Of a stretch of DNA of 64,000 nt, positions 1-9,770 are shown in pieces. Position 1 is the first letter of the stretch; every line of letters begins with the position of its first letter. The position numbers and the translations under genes are program-made. The stretch comes from Macropodus opercularis (taxonomy: Eukaryota; Chordata; Actinopteri; Anabantiformes; Osphronemidae), in NCBI GenBank assembly GCA_030770545.1, contig CM061109.1, positions 2,108,001 to 2,172,000 of the forward strand, written 5' to 3'. The notes beneath the pieces were generated by a model that did not search any database, was not told the origin of the DNA, and was given only the letters and a program-made list of their open reading frames with translations.

Positions 1-47
1 TCTACTCTTAAATAGGTGCCGTAGCTCAAAAAAGTTGGGAAACACTA
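1..47 (-). mobile_element. Terminal fragment of a hAT-like DNA transposon (window edge)
   Basis: Read on the minus strand this begins near position 47 and carries a run of the kind CAGTG-TTCCCAACTTTTTTGAGC, which is typical of the terminal inverted repeat of hAT (Charlie/Tip100-like) non-autonomous elements. Only one end is visible because the window starts inside it, so neither the partner repeat nor the 8-bp target duplication can be checked. The family assignment is from recalled terminal-repeat patterns. Confidence 0.35.
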
Positions 48-69
48 GTGTGAAGAATAACTTAAGATG

Positions 70-74
70 ATTTC
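70..74. other. Left target-site duplication (ATTTC)
   Basis: The five bases before the 5' LTR are ATTTC, identical to 5386-5390 immediately after the 3' LTR. Five-base duplications are normal for Ty3/gypsy integrases. Confidence 0.93.
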
Positions 75-202
75 TGTTGTGTTTCGACCTCCCCTCCGCA
101 AGGGGGCAGAGTGGAGTAAGCACCGTTGGTGTCAGGTCATGTTTTGACACCAGATCGTGTGTGCCACCAGCTGTTGAGGATTTCCCCTGCTTAGACCTTC
201 CC

Positions 203-242
203 ATATATACTGACCTTTTCTGTGGGACTGGTGCTAGTGTGT
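203..242 (+). promoter_or_regulatory. LTR core promoter: TATA-like box and predicted transcript start
   Basis: ATATATA lies at 203-209. Counting about 25-30 bases downstream puts the start at about 233, where the sequence GCTAGTGTGT (233-242) begins. That ten-mer is the exact reverse complement of the primer site at 558-567, which independently supports a start at 233 because self-priming needs the 5' end of the RNA to pair there. The same box in the 3' LTR is at 5033-5039. Confidence 0.6.
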
Positions 243-474
243 CTTCTCGTGTCTCCTGGTTTCCTGACTCGACTCCCTCATCCCCGACCGCTGGTTCTTA
301 GGTTTGACGTACCTACGGTTTTGTCGATTAACTGTCAGCTAATTGGTTTAGCTCCTGCTTAGGCAGCGTTTTGAGTTTGTATTTCAAGTCGTTAGTTTAT
401 TTGTCTCTGGCCGTGCAGTCTTTTGTTTGCTCTCGTTGCCCACCCAGCTTTGCTGTGACCCTATGTTAGCCCGA

Positions 475-480
475 AATAAA
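475..480 (+). terminator. Poly(A) signal in the LTR (AATAAA)
   Basis: AATAAA in the 5' LTR, repeated at 5305-5310 in the 3' LTR. In the 3' copy it would direct cleavage of the genomic transcript shortly downstream and so set the end of R. Confidence 0.7.
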
Positions 481-557
481 AGTTTGAAACCAAGCAACTG
501 GTCTCAGTGGTGACTGCGTGTGGATCCTTAGTTTTGTTTTGGTCAGTTTGTAACAGT

Positions 558-567
558 ACACACTAGC
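558..567 (+). promoter_or_regulatory. Candidate self-primer binding site (Tf1/sushi type)
   Basis: Two bases after the 5' LTR lies ACACACTAGC, the exact reverse complement of GCTAGTGTGT at 233-242, the predicted 5' end of the transcript. The site lacks the TGG start expected for a tRNA primer site. In Tf1 of fission yeast, and by inference in vertebrate sushi elements, the first bases of the RNA fold back to such a site and prime minus-strand DNA. The complementarity is seen; the mechanism is inferred from the family. Confidence 0.72.
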
Positions 568-572
568 CAGAG

Positions 573-1595
573 ATGGATCCAGCAGACACTGCCAGTAATG
601 CAGCTGAGACGGCCGATTTTGGCACCGTTCTGAGTTACACGTATCAACAAGCTCAGGCTAATGCCGCCCGCATTGGGGAGCTCCAAAAAAGAGCGGATCA
701 AGCCGTCGGGGTTAGCAGAGATGCCCGCACGGATCAAGCCGTCGGGGTTAGCAGAGATGCCCGCACGGAGGCTCGAGTGGCGCTGCCTATGAGATTTAGC
801 GGCGATGCCCCTCAGTGCGGCCCTTTCCTGTCGGCACTCAAGCTCAGGTTCGAGCTCGAACCATCCGGCTTTAGCTCAGCGCGGCAGCAGGTGGGCTTCG
901 CTCTTACCCACTTAGAGGGACGGGCTCTGGAGTGGGGAATGGCGGAGTGGGACAGGAAATCGGATTGCGTTTCCTCGTTTGAGAAATTTTCCGAGGAACT
1001 AACCCTCGTCTTCAACCCCTCGGCGCATCGCCGAGTATCCGCGGCCGTTCTGTTCCGGTTGTCACAGGGCAATCGCTCCGTTTTGGATTACACGGTGGAA
1101 TTCAAGACTCTCGCAGCCCGTGTGGGCTGGCCGGAGCAGGTACTTTGTGACAAATACTACGAGGGTTTAGCTGGCTCGGTGAAGGATGAGTTAGTGGGGA
1201 GTGAGCTTCCCTCCTCTCTGCAGGCCTTCATCACCCTGGCTTCCGCTGTTGATCGGCGGTTTGAGGAGCGACGCGCTGAGAAGCGGCTGCTGGAGAGACA
1301 TACACCCGCGGCAGCTTCGACCGGGCTTGGCTGGAGAGGAGCGTCACGCTTCGGCGGGGACGCGGATCGCCAGCTCATCTTCCAGAGCAATCGAGGGGTG
1401 GAGGCACCGGGCAGGAGGACGCCGCCGGTGGATCCTGGGGAACCCATGCAGTTGGGCAGATCGAGGCTGACCCCTGAGGAGCGCCAGCGACGCTACGCCT
1501 TCGGACTGTGTCTGTACTGCGGCCAGGAGGGTCATCGGGCTCTTAGCTGTCCGTTAAACGACACCGCTCACCACCCGCCAGGGAGACGCTGGTGA
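573..1595 (+). CDS. gag: Gag polyprotein of the LTR retrotransposon
   Basis: An intact 340-residue structural protein predicted to assemble the cytoplasmic particle and package element RNA. The ATG at 573 lies 17 bases after the LTR and is the first ATG downstream of it. The middle (about residues 70-230) has the hydrophobic, charged pattern of a retrotransposon capsid. A CCHC zinc knuckle (C313, C316, H321, C326, spacing 2-4-4) sits near the C-terminus and should bind nucleic acid. Residues 42-53 (DQAVGVSRDART) are repeated exactly at 54-65, from a perfect 36-bp tandem duplication (695-730, 731-766). The frame stops at TGA 1593-1595, overlapping pol, which is in the -1 frame. No break was seen, so Gag could still be made. 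Confidence 0.93.
   Translation: MDPADTASNAAETADFGTVLSYTYQQAQANAARIGELQKRADQAVGVSRDARTDQAVGVSRDARTEARVALPMRFSGDAPQCGPFLSALKLRFELEPSGFSSARQQVGFALTHLEGRALEWGMAEWDRKSDCVSSFEKFSEELTLVFNPSAHRRVSAAVLFRLSQGNRSVLDYTVEFKTLAARVGWPEQVLCDKYYEGLAGSVKDELVGSELPSSLQAFITLASAVDRRFEERRAEKRLLERHTPAAASTGLGWRGASRFGGDADRQLIFQSNRGVEAPGRRTPPVDPGEPMQLGRSRLTPEERQRRYAFGLCLYCGQEGHRALSCPLNDTAHHPPGRRW
695..766 (+). repeat. Perfect 36-bp tandem duplication inside gag
   Basis: Two identical 36-base units (695-730 and 731-766) add 12 residues to the N-terminal part of Gag without changing frame. Their identity suggests a recent duplication. Whether other copies of the family carry one or two units cannot be told here. Confidence 0.95.
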
Positions 1596-1604
1596 GCAGG
1601 GCGG
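1553..1604 (+). promoter_or_regulatory. Candidate -1 ribosomal frameshift signal at gag/pol junction
   Basis: GTTAAAC at 1553-1559 is in phase with gag codons TTA AAC and permits a one-base backward slip into the pol frame. Six bases later an 8-bp stem can form (1566-1573 with 1590-1597), and its loop (CCGCC, 1575-1579) can pair with GGCGG at 1600-1604 as a pseudoknot. The pol frame is open only from 1547, has no ATG before the protease, and gag stops at 1593-1595, so a slip within this 46-base overlap would be needed. GTTAAAC is a known -1 slip site in equine arteritis virus. The long inner loop is unusual for an H-type knot. Confidence 0.7.
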
Positions 1605-3976
1605 CTTCGTTTTCTCCCTCGGTTCATCCGACCATCGCAGTTACGTTGTCAAGCCCAACAGGAGCTCGCACGGTCGGGGCGTTCATAGACTCCGGAGCGG
1701 ACGGAAACTTTCTGGATGACAGCTTGGTAAGGAGTCTGGGAGTTGGGCTGGTGACGTTACAGAGGCCGGTGGAGGTCCGGTCCTTTAATGATCATATTAT
1801 TCACTTGGTTAAGTTTCGTACCGAACCTCTCAAACTAGTCGTTGCGGGGAATCATCGGGAAGAGCTATGTTTTAATGTGTTCTCGTGTAAGGACACGCCG
1901 CTGATTTTGGGCTTGCCATGGCTGGCCACTCATGACCCACACATCAGCTGGGCAGCGGGGAAAGTGTTGGGCTGGAGCTCTTACTGTTTAGCAAACTGTT
2001 TGCGTTCTGCTCAAACACTGGAGGAAACTAGAGATTACACGGAGGACGGTTGTGACGAGGATCTGTCGTCTGTACCTGCAGTTTACCACGACCTCAAGGA
2101 GGTATTTAGTAAGAGTAGGGCCACGTCTTTACCTCCGCACCGCCCCTATGACTGTGCGATTGAGTTGTTGGCTGGGGCCACGCCCCCTAAGGGGAGAACC
2201 TTCTCCCTCACGCAGCCTGAGAGAAAGGCGATGGAGCTTTATATTCACGACGCCTTGAGGGCTGGTGTCATTCGCCCCTCCTCCTCACCGGCCGGGGCTG
2301 GGTTTTTCTTTGTTTCCAAGAGAGACGGTGGGTTGCGCCCTTGCATTGACTACAGGGGACTCAATGACATCACAGTCAAGAATAAGTATCCACTGCCTCT
2401 CATCTCTTCCGCCTTAGAGTCACTACAGGATGCTACAGTATTTACTAAGCTGGATCTGAGAAACGCTTACCACCTGGTTCGTGTAAGAGAGGGGGACGAA
2501 TGGAAGACAGCGTTTAATACGCCCAACGGTCACTATGAATATTTGGTTATGCCTTTTGGGTTGACAAATGCGCCAGCGGTTTTCCAAGCTCTGGTAAACG
2601 ACGTTTTAAGGGACATGGTTGATAAGTTCGTGTTTGTGTATTTAGACGACATTTTGATTTACTCTCGGGATTTGAAAGAACATATGGAACATGTACGGGC
2701 AGTACTGCTACGATTACTGGAGAATCAACTTTTTGTTAAAGTGGAGAAATGCGAGTTCCATACCATTAAGACTTCTTTTTTAGGGTTTGTGCTGGAGCCG
2801 GGCCGGGTCGGGATGGACCCCGCTAAGGTCACGGCAGTGAAGGACTGGCCGCAGCCTAAGGACCGCCAGCAGCTTCAACGCTTCTTAGGATTTGCGAATT
2901 TCTACAGGAGATTTATAAGGGGTTTCAGCAGAGTGGCGGCTCCGCTTCATGCCTTAACCTCCACCAAGACCACCTTTCACTGGTCTTTAGCGGCAAAGGA
3001 AGCCTTCGAGAAATTAAAGGCACGCTTCACCTCTGCTCCCATCCTACGCCTACCCGAGCCCGCTCGGCAGTTCATTGTAGAGGTGGACGCCTCCGGCACA
3101 GGAGTCGGGGCTGTGCTCTCACAACGTTTCGAGGACAACAAAGTGCATCCTTGTGCCTTCTTCTCTAAACGGCTGGCAGAGGCGGAGAGGAATTATGATG
3201 TGGGTAACCGTGAGTTACTAGCTGTGAAGTTGGCTCTCGAGGAGTGGCGCCATTGGTTAGAGGGCGCTCAGCTTCCGTTCTTAGTATGGACGGACCATAA
3301 GAACTTAGAATACGTTAAGACCGCTCGCAGACTGAATGCTCGGCAGTGCCGCTGGGCTTTGTTTTTTGCTAGATTTAATTTCATTCTCTCTTATCGCCCG
3401 GGCTCAGAGAATGTTAAACCCGATGCAGTGTCGCGGCAGTTTGAGCTTTCTGAGAACCATGTTGACTCTGGGAGGGACGCTCTTATTCTAAATCCTGTGG
3501 CGTTACGAGTCATGCGGTGGGACCTTGAGAATCGCGTACGCACCTTTAAACACCCGGACCCGGTTCCGGAGGGCTGTCCTCCTAGATGTTTGTTTGTCCC
3601 TGTTTGTCTGCGTCCGCAGGTGCTGAGGTGGGGGCACGATTCACAGCTGGCGTGTCATCCCGGCTCTTCTCGTACAGCGGCTATGGTTCTCCAGCGTTTT
3701 TGGTGGCCCTCACTGAGAAGCGATGTTAAGCGTTATGTTGGTGCCTGCCGGGTGTGTGCTGCCAACAAGTCTTCCCACCGAGCTCCCGCTGGGTTCCTGC
3801 GTCCACTACCGGTTCCATCTCGTCCTTGGTCCCACATATCTTTGGATTTCATCACTGGGCTGCCACCATCCTCTGGCCAGAGATCGTGGACCGCTTCTCC
3901 AAGATGGTCCACATTATTCCGTTGGCGAAGCTTCCCTCAGCTAAGGAGACTGCGCAACTTCTCATTGAGCACGTAG
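1592..3976 (+). pseudogene. pol: Pol, 5' part: protease, reverse transcriptase, RNase H, integrase N-terminal domain
   Basis: Open frame in the -1 phase of gag; it begins without an ATG and is probably made as a Gag-Pol fusion (open from 1547). Counting from 1592, an aspartic protease has DSG at residues 33-35. Reverse transcriptase covers about 180-400 with the catalytic YLDD at 350-353. RNase H covers about 490-615 with acidic residues D499, E541, D568 and D611. The integrase zinc domain has H682, H689, C719 and C722. The first catalytic Asp of the integrase core is D752 (LDF). About ten residues later, near base 3880, homology leaves this frame and continues in another. The residues from there to the stop at 3976 are out-of-frame readthrough. 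All motifs before the break look intact. Confidence 0.92.
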
Positions 3977-4872
3977 TGAGGCTTCACGGCATCCCAGAAG
4001 ATGTTCTCTCCGACAGGGGTCCACAGTTTGCTGCAAAGGCGTGGGCCGAGTTCTGCGGCGCTCTTGGAGCTTCAGTCAGCCTCTCCTCCGGCTTCCACCC
4101 TCAAACTAATGGGCAGACGGAGCGGCTTAACCAGGAGGTTGAGTCACTGCTCCGTTGCACTTCGTCATCGCACCCCAGCTCTTGGTCGCGGCAGGTTCCC
4201 TGGATTAAATACGCACACAATTCCCTGCCTTCGTTCGCACTTGGATGTTCCCCGTTCGAAGCAGCCTATGGATATCAACCCCCTCTCTTCCCAGAGCAGG
4301 GGGAGCAAGCAGCGGTGACATCTATTGGGAGTTTCGTCAGACGGTGCAGAACCACTTGGGCTAGGGTACGGGCGCAACTACTTCGGGGCCAGACTCGGGC
4401 AGAACAGTACGCCAATCTGAGACGCTCTGCTGCGCCTGAGTATAAGGTGGGGGATAAGGTTTGGCTTTCGGCAAAGGACCTGCACCTTAAGGGTGGTAGC
4501 AAGAAGCTTTCCCCCCGCTTTGTAGGGCCTTTTACTGTTAAGAAGATCGTCAATCCTGTAGCTGTAAAGCTTGATTTACCTAGTCATATGAAAGTTCATC
4601 CTGTGTTCCATGTTTCCCGGGTGAAACCTGTTGTAATCTCTTCTCTCTCTCCTACATCTGGTCCTCCACCACCTGCCCGCGTCATTGATGGGGCCCTGGC
4701 TTACACAGTCAGCTCTATCCTTGGATCCCGTAGAAGAGGTCGAGGTCGTCAATACCTAGTCGATTGGGAGGGGTACGGTCCCGAACACAGGAGCTGGGTG
4801 CCTGGCCGCCTCATTCTGGACCCAGCTCTGATCAGGGATTTTCATCGAGACAACCCTACTGAACCGTTGTAG
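3880..4872 (+). pseudogene. pol: Pol, 3' part: integrase core, GPF module and chromodomain
   Basis: Continuation of integrase in a different frame (open upstream from at least 3754, but homologous only from about 3880, at IVDRFSKM). Numbering from the ATG at 3754, the second catalytic Asp is D87 (SDRG) and the catalytic Glu is E123, a D-x35-E spacing typical of Ty3/gypsy. A GPF motif is at 258-260. A chromodomain-like end (YLVDWEGYG...SWVP, about 334-350) closes the protein; such domains guide integration to marked chromatin. Relative to the family pattern about five residues are missing at the junction, so a short deletion of 3n+1 bases is the likely cause. With the first Asp and the D/E pair in different frames, this copy should make no working integrase. 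Confidence 0.9.
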
Positions 4873-4891
4873 GTCGCCAGGAGGCGCCCGT

Positions 4892-4901
4892 GGGGAGAGG
4901 G
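4892..4901 (+). promoter_or_regulatory. Polypurine tract (plus-strand primer)
   Basis: GGGGAGAGGG ends three bases before the 3' LTR (4905). An RNase-H-resistant purine run here primes plus-strand DNA in all LTR retrotransposons. Confidence 0.75.
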
Positions 4902-4904
4902 CTC

Positions 4905-5385
4905 TGTTGTGTTTCGACCTCCCCTCCGCAAGGGGGCAGAGTGGAGTAAGCACCGTTGGTGTCAGGTCATGTTTTGACACCAGATCGTGTGTGCCACCAG
5001 CTGTTGAGGATTTCCCCTGCTTAGACCTTCCCATATATACTGACCTTTTCTGTGGGACTGGTGCTAGTGTGTCTTCTCGTGTCTCCTGGTTTCCTGACTC
5101 GACTCCCTCATCCCCGACCGCTGGTTCTTAGGTTTGACGTACCTACGGTTTTGTCGATTAACTGTCAGCTAATTGGTTTAGCTCCTGCTTAGGCAGCGTT
5201 TTGAGTTTGTATTTCAAGTCGTTAGTTTATTTGTCTCTGGCCGTGCAGTCTTTTGTTTGCTCTCGTTGCCCACCCAGCTTTGCTGTGACCTTATGTTAGC
5301 CCGAAATAAAAGTTTGAAACCAAGCAACTGGTCTCAGTGGTGACTGCGTGTGGATCCTTAGTTTTGTTTTGGTCAGTTTGTAACA
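4905..5385 (+). repeat. 3' LTR
   Basis: 481 bp, the direct copy of 75-555 at a constant offset of 4830 bases, with one visible difference (T5291 for C461). It provides the poly(A) signal at 5305-5310 for the element's RNA and a second potential promoter reading rightward into the flank. Confidence 0.95.
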
Positions 5386-5390
5386 ATTTC
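5386..5390. other. Right target-site duplication (ATTTC)
   Basis: Matches 70-74 exactly and marks the right edge of the insertion. Confidence 0.93.
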
Positions 5391-8300
5391 AAAGGTATAT
5401 ATTTCTCAGAGCAGCACAAACTCTCAGGAATTTGATGTATTTTGCTGATAATTAGTTTTAATAATTTTATGCATCATGGGGAAGGAATTTTTTTTTTCAT
5501 GTTCACTTACAATAAAATACACATTTACAATATTAACTTCACAAAATGCTGTGATCCTGTGACGCCATTACTGGTTACAGCGTGTTGTATTCGTATCAGC
5601 AGGCTAACTGCTAACTGCTAAATGCTGTAACTCACGCTGTTCAAAGCAGCACAAATTCTCCAAATATTACAATAAGATGGATGCAGTTGTGACTGTAAAC
5701 ACCGGACAAGCCCCCATTTTCCATCATTGTGTCAGTGATGTGTGACAGGTCCGGTTAAAGTGACTCTTAAACAGTGAAGCTGCTCAGCATCCTCTCACAC
5801 GTCCTGAGTTTGACCTTGCAGTTTGATTAAGTGGCTGATTAAACACGGGGAGGCAATATCCACAGACAAGGCCCCTTCACACACAGGGGCGAGTGCATAC
5901 GCTCACAAAGAAGATAATTATGCTGATCTACAATGGCAGTGAAACACACTCTGCCTCTCGCATCCACTTGCCCGTTTCGTTTACTTACTGTAAATCATCT
6001 CTGTCTGATCACAGTCACCATAGTGATCTGGAACAAGACTGTTCACACAACATATACTAAAGTTTGGGAAGTCTTTTAGAACTTCAGCATCAACAGGAGA
6101 TCAGTGCTGTGATTCAAACTCCAAATCGATTCGAGTCTTGCTGAAGATTATTGCGAATATTTGACGGATGGCGAGTGTTTTTATCCAGTTTAACCTGAGG
6201 GCTGCTTGGTCAGTGTAGGCCACTGGTTTCTCATGCAAATGAGTGGTTGAGGATTGAGAACCTTGTAGCCATATGGTTGCATATCTGCAGGATCTAGATG
6301 CCTGCAGTTTGTGCATGAGGCTTCCAGGCATCCTGTTGGTGTGGTTCCATAGAGTCTAGGTATCCCACTGAGTCAATGGGTCATTACCCTATGGTTTCAC
6401 ACAATGACAAAGGCTACGGTGGTATTGAGCAAATACTTCTACATAGACTTGATGTCTCGTTAGCCACCAGGGGGTAAATTACAGAGACATGTTTTGGCAG
6501 CACATGTAATTTTGCATCCGACGTCTCATCTCTGGGCAAGAAGTAAATAATACAAGACAAATAATCAAACGCAATGAAACACAGGACAGGAAAAAAAAAG
6601 AAGAGAAAATGCAAAATAAAGATAAACTAAATTAAATCAACGAAACAATTATGCAATAAATGATCACATTAGAAACTGTAAAACAATAATGCAAAAATGG
6701 AATCAGTAGTAAAAACACGAAGGACACGTCATCAGACATAGTTGACAGGGATTCAAGACCTTCAGCTCTCAGCATGTGAGCTTTCATTCAGTTCCATCCT
6801 CGTATGGGCGTGGAATTAGTCAAGGGGCTTTTCATGAGCGCTTTCCTGTAACAATTCCAGCCTGCTCCACAACTGAATCAACAAAAATCTACCACAAACA
6901 GCCAAAATGTGAGGGATATGGTTGCAGTATTGGATTGTGATGGTCTGCACCTTGGTTGGTTTGTTGTGTCTTGCCTCTAATTGTTTTGTTTCTCACAGTT
7001 TGTATGGTTATTAATCAAGTTTCTTTATGTGTTGGCTATTGTCTCCTGTAAAGGAAACTGCACTTTGTTTGAGTCATTTTGTGACGCTTCCATTTTCCAA
7101 AGACGGTGTAGAACGAGTCCCACGTGCTGTTGTCATCATAATCCGAGTTAATTGCAAATTTGTGCCTTAGTGATGTTAGACCTTGCAGAGCTTGTGTCTC
7201 TGATCCGTTTGGGGCTGTGTTGAAGGGAAGAAGGTGCAACAGGACCGAACACCCACTCTGTTTACAAGCAGCATGTCTGTTTTCCCGCGTCATTTGGGAT
7301 GTGGTTGCTAATTGTTCGGCAATGCCCCCGACACCATCGCGTGCGTAGCTAATGAACCTCTGTTGGTTTTAATAAAGGTAATTCATTCAGTCCAAATTTT
7401 TGTTTATTGTGCTCCACCAGAAAAGAGAGGATTCTAAGCCAGCTGCAATTTGGTTTCAGGCCTTTTATTTATTCAGGACCCCTCTTACTCCTGTATCATC
7501 AATGCACACCATGTGATTTAATGAGCCAAGGGGATCCTGTGCAACTTCGCGTTTTGATGCCATGTGGGGCGATGGATGCTGCTGAGAGTATGTGAATATC
7601 ATGAGCCAGCATAACAATGACACATATTCCCGGCCAGTGTTCTAGGAGTGACCTCTGTGGCCCTCCACACATCCCATGAACACCTGGCATTGCATTTATC
7701 CCTTCGAACTGAGAAGGGGGGATAGAGTGTGTACAGTTGCTTTTGTACAGTTGGAGGACGTTGTTCCCACTGAGACGTTTGCAAAGATTTGATGGAAAGA
7801 GATGAAGGTAATAGGAAGCAAAATAGGCCCGATAATTGATGTGGGAGCCACTTTTCAAACCAAGTGATGTTGATGCTGTCTCTCCTTTGCCAGTACGAGC
7901 TCTTCTGGTGATTGGTGTAACCTTTGTACGGTTGTGGTTCTCTCTGTGGTTGTCTTTCTAGATGGTCATCTTCTTCTTCCACTTCTACAGCTGCAGATGC
8001 TGTGGTTGAAATTCCTCTGGGTTCAGCTCGACTAAGCTTCCCTCACTAGAACTTATGATTGACAAATGTGCGGTTTTCCCATTTTTAACTTTACTCCCTG
8101 TGAACGGGAGAATGAGACACAGGCAACAACACCAGTCAAACATAATGCTTCTTCCATCTCACTTTCAAGGTGCCACTTCCTTTCAAACTCTTCATCTGTT
8201 CCTGTACCTAAGTGTGCTATGCACAGTAATGAATGATCATCACCAAGACTTCCTGCGTGGAAAGTGACAAGGACACACACACAATGAATGTGTGTGGGTT

Positions 8301-9650
8301 CATTTTCACGATCGGAGTGTGCTGTGGTGAATAGCCTCCATCACCCCTTTTTAACACCTTGATACCATCAAGGGGTTGAGGGAAGCACAATGCTGAAATG
8401 ACACATTCAATCTCTTCCTAACAGATTAACAGGACAGTTATGGGACAGGATAAATGAATGTTTGGTAGTCATATCTCCCAAACTGCAATCTAGAGGAATG
8501 GAGTCTGATATTGGTTTTCCTCCAGCGCCTATTGTGAGACCTGAAGTTTTCTTGGGCGGATCTGGTAGAGCATCAGTTTTTAGCACTGAGCTTTTAGCTC
8601 ATGGACATGAAGAAGGTATATAAGGACATTTTTCATGTACTGTACGTGTCTGTGAGTGAGTGTCACCTGATCTAGACTTTACTTTTGTGTGTGCATCATC
8701 TATGGGGTCAACTAAGGGTCACATAAAATGTGTCCAGGACACATACAAATAAAAATGTATGTCTGTAAATTTAATTTATCTTGTAATAAAAAAAAATAGT
8801 GTGCATCTGGAAAAATGCTTTGTATTCATAAACCTAACTAGGGCTGTGCCAGTTCTCTTGACACTAAAATGACAAGCACGATACCTGGTTCTGTGTTGAT
8901 GCCAGAATCTGACTGGCTAATGAAAACCAATCACAAGGCAGATCATCACTGGTCCTGAAAGGTTTAGGTCGGCCGAACCACCAATAAGCCCAGAGAAGAG
9001 TAGACGCGGTCACATTACCTCCTCAAAGCGGACACACTGGTGGGTTTGATTACACTGAATGGCGAGGTAGACGTGAAGCTACTGTTGTTGATGTGCAGTT
9101 TCCTGAATGGAAAACTGGAGTTAGCAATGCTGTTTATTATTGAGCGTTAACGTACCAGGTTAGCCGTAAGGTTCTTCGTAATGCTATGCCATGTTATCGG
9201 TGCAATGAGAAGTTGAGGTTATTACATTTTCATTCCAGTAATGTTACCGCTGTGGCTGAAAATAGTCGCGATATACATGTTTGCTTCAGATGAGCATGTT
9301 GGGTTTAACAATGCAATTAAATAACCTTATATTTCATACAGTCGTTAGGCAGAGCCTGAATTCTCGTGCGTGATTATGGGTCTTGCATCTTGCAGTCTTG
9401 GTGATTGACATTTCCGTAGCCAATAACAGTGGAGGAGGCGTAAGTCATGTACTAGTGGCAGCTCCACCGTTGAGGAGGTTGTGCCTTGGCACAAGCGATG
9501 ATCCGCAAGCGATGACGCAGTTTCATCGGCTCTCTGTACCTGAAGGCATCCTTTGTCCTGGACAGTGTGCAGTTGCTGAGCCAACCAACCTTTTGTTTCC
9601 TGTTCTTTTCTTTCTTCACTATCTATTCGCCCCAACAAGACAAGACAGCT
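5391..9650. other. AT-rich noncoding stretch, no gene recognised
   Basis: Short chance open frames only, none with a recognisable domain. A phrase (GCAGCACAAA-TCTC) recurs at about 5411 and 5646. The run at about 6450-6475 (GCCACCAGGGGG) resembles a fish dispersed repeat but is too short to assign. A short AC/TG patch lies near 8270-8300. Confidence 0.5.
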
Positions 9651-9770
9651 GGCATCACGTCCTGATCCTGGTTCTGCTGGAGGTTTCCACCATTAGTTAG
9701 GTGCTGTGGGATCAGTGGGGTTCTCTCTATATATATCATTATACTGTCAACGTTTTACTTACCTGGAGAT
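9651..9770 (+). repeat. Fragment of L2-type LINE 3' untranslated region
   Basis: Contains CTGGTTCTGCTGGAGGTTTC (9668-9687) followed by GGGATCAGTGGGGTTCTCTC and a TATATA run, the order seen in the common fish L2-like 3' region. The same phrase recurs inverted at about 46325-46350 inside a LINE with readable RT, and in part at 52640-52665. No coding sequence is attached. Confidence 0.5.

Larger units (their letters stand above)
75..555 (+). repeat. 5' LTR
   Basis: 481 bp, TG...CA ends. It contains a TATA-like ATATATA at 203-209, a predicted transcript start near 233 and a poly(A) signal AATAAA at 475-480. This implies U3 about 75-232, R about 233 to roughly 495, and U5 to 555. Apart from C at 461 it matches the 3' LTR base for base in my reading. 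The short open frame at 77-301 lies within U3/R, is duplicated in the other LTR, and resembles no protein I know, so I do not call it a gene. Confidence 0.95.
75..5385 (+). mobile_element. Full-length Ty3/gypsy chromovirus-type LTR retrotransposon (sushi-like)
   Basis: A 5311-bp element bounded by two 481-bp direct LTRs (75-555 and 4905-5385), each starting TGTTG and ending TAACA. It is flanked by the perfect 5-bp duplication ATTTC (70-74 and 5386-5390), which shows an intact insertion. Order: LTR, self-primer site, gag, pol (protease, RT, RNase H, integrase, chromodomain), polypurine tract, LTR. There is no envelope-like gene. The domain order with integrase after RT/RNase H and a C-terminal chromodomain is that of vertebrate chromoviruses such as sushi elements. 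I found one difference between the LTRs (C461 versus T5291), so the insertion is recent. Gag is open; pol has a frame break near 3880, so this copy probably cannot move alone. Confidence 0.96.

Noticed and set aside
77..301. A 74-codon open frame repeated at 4907-5131
   Set aside because: It lies inside the LTRs and overlaps the promoter and transcript start; it is duplicated only because the LTR is duplicated and has no known motif.
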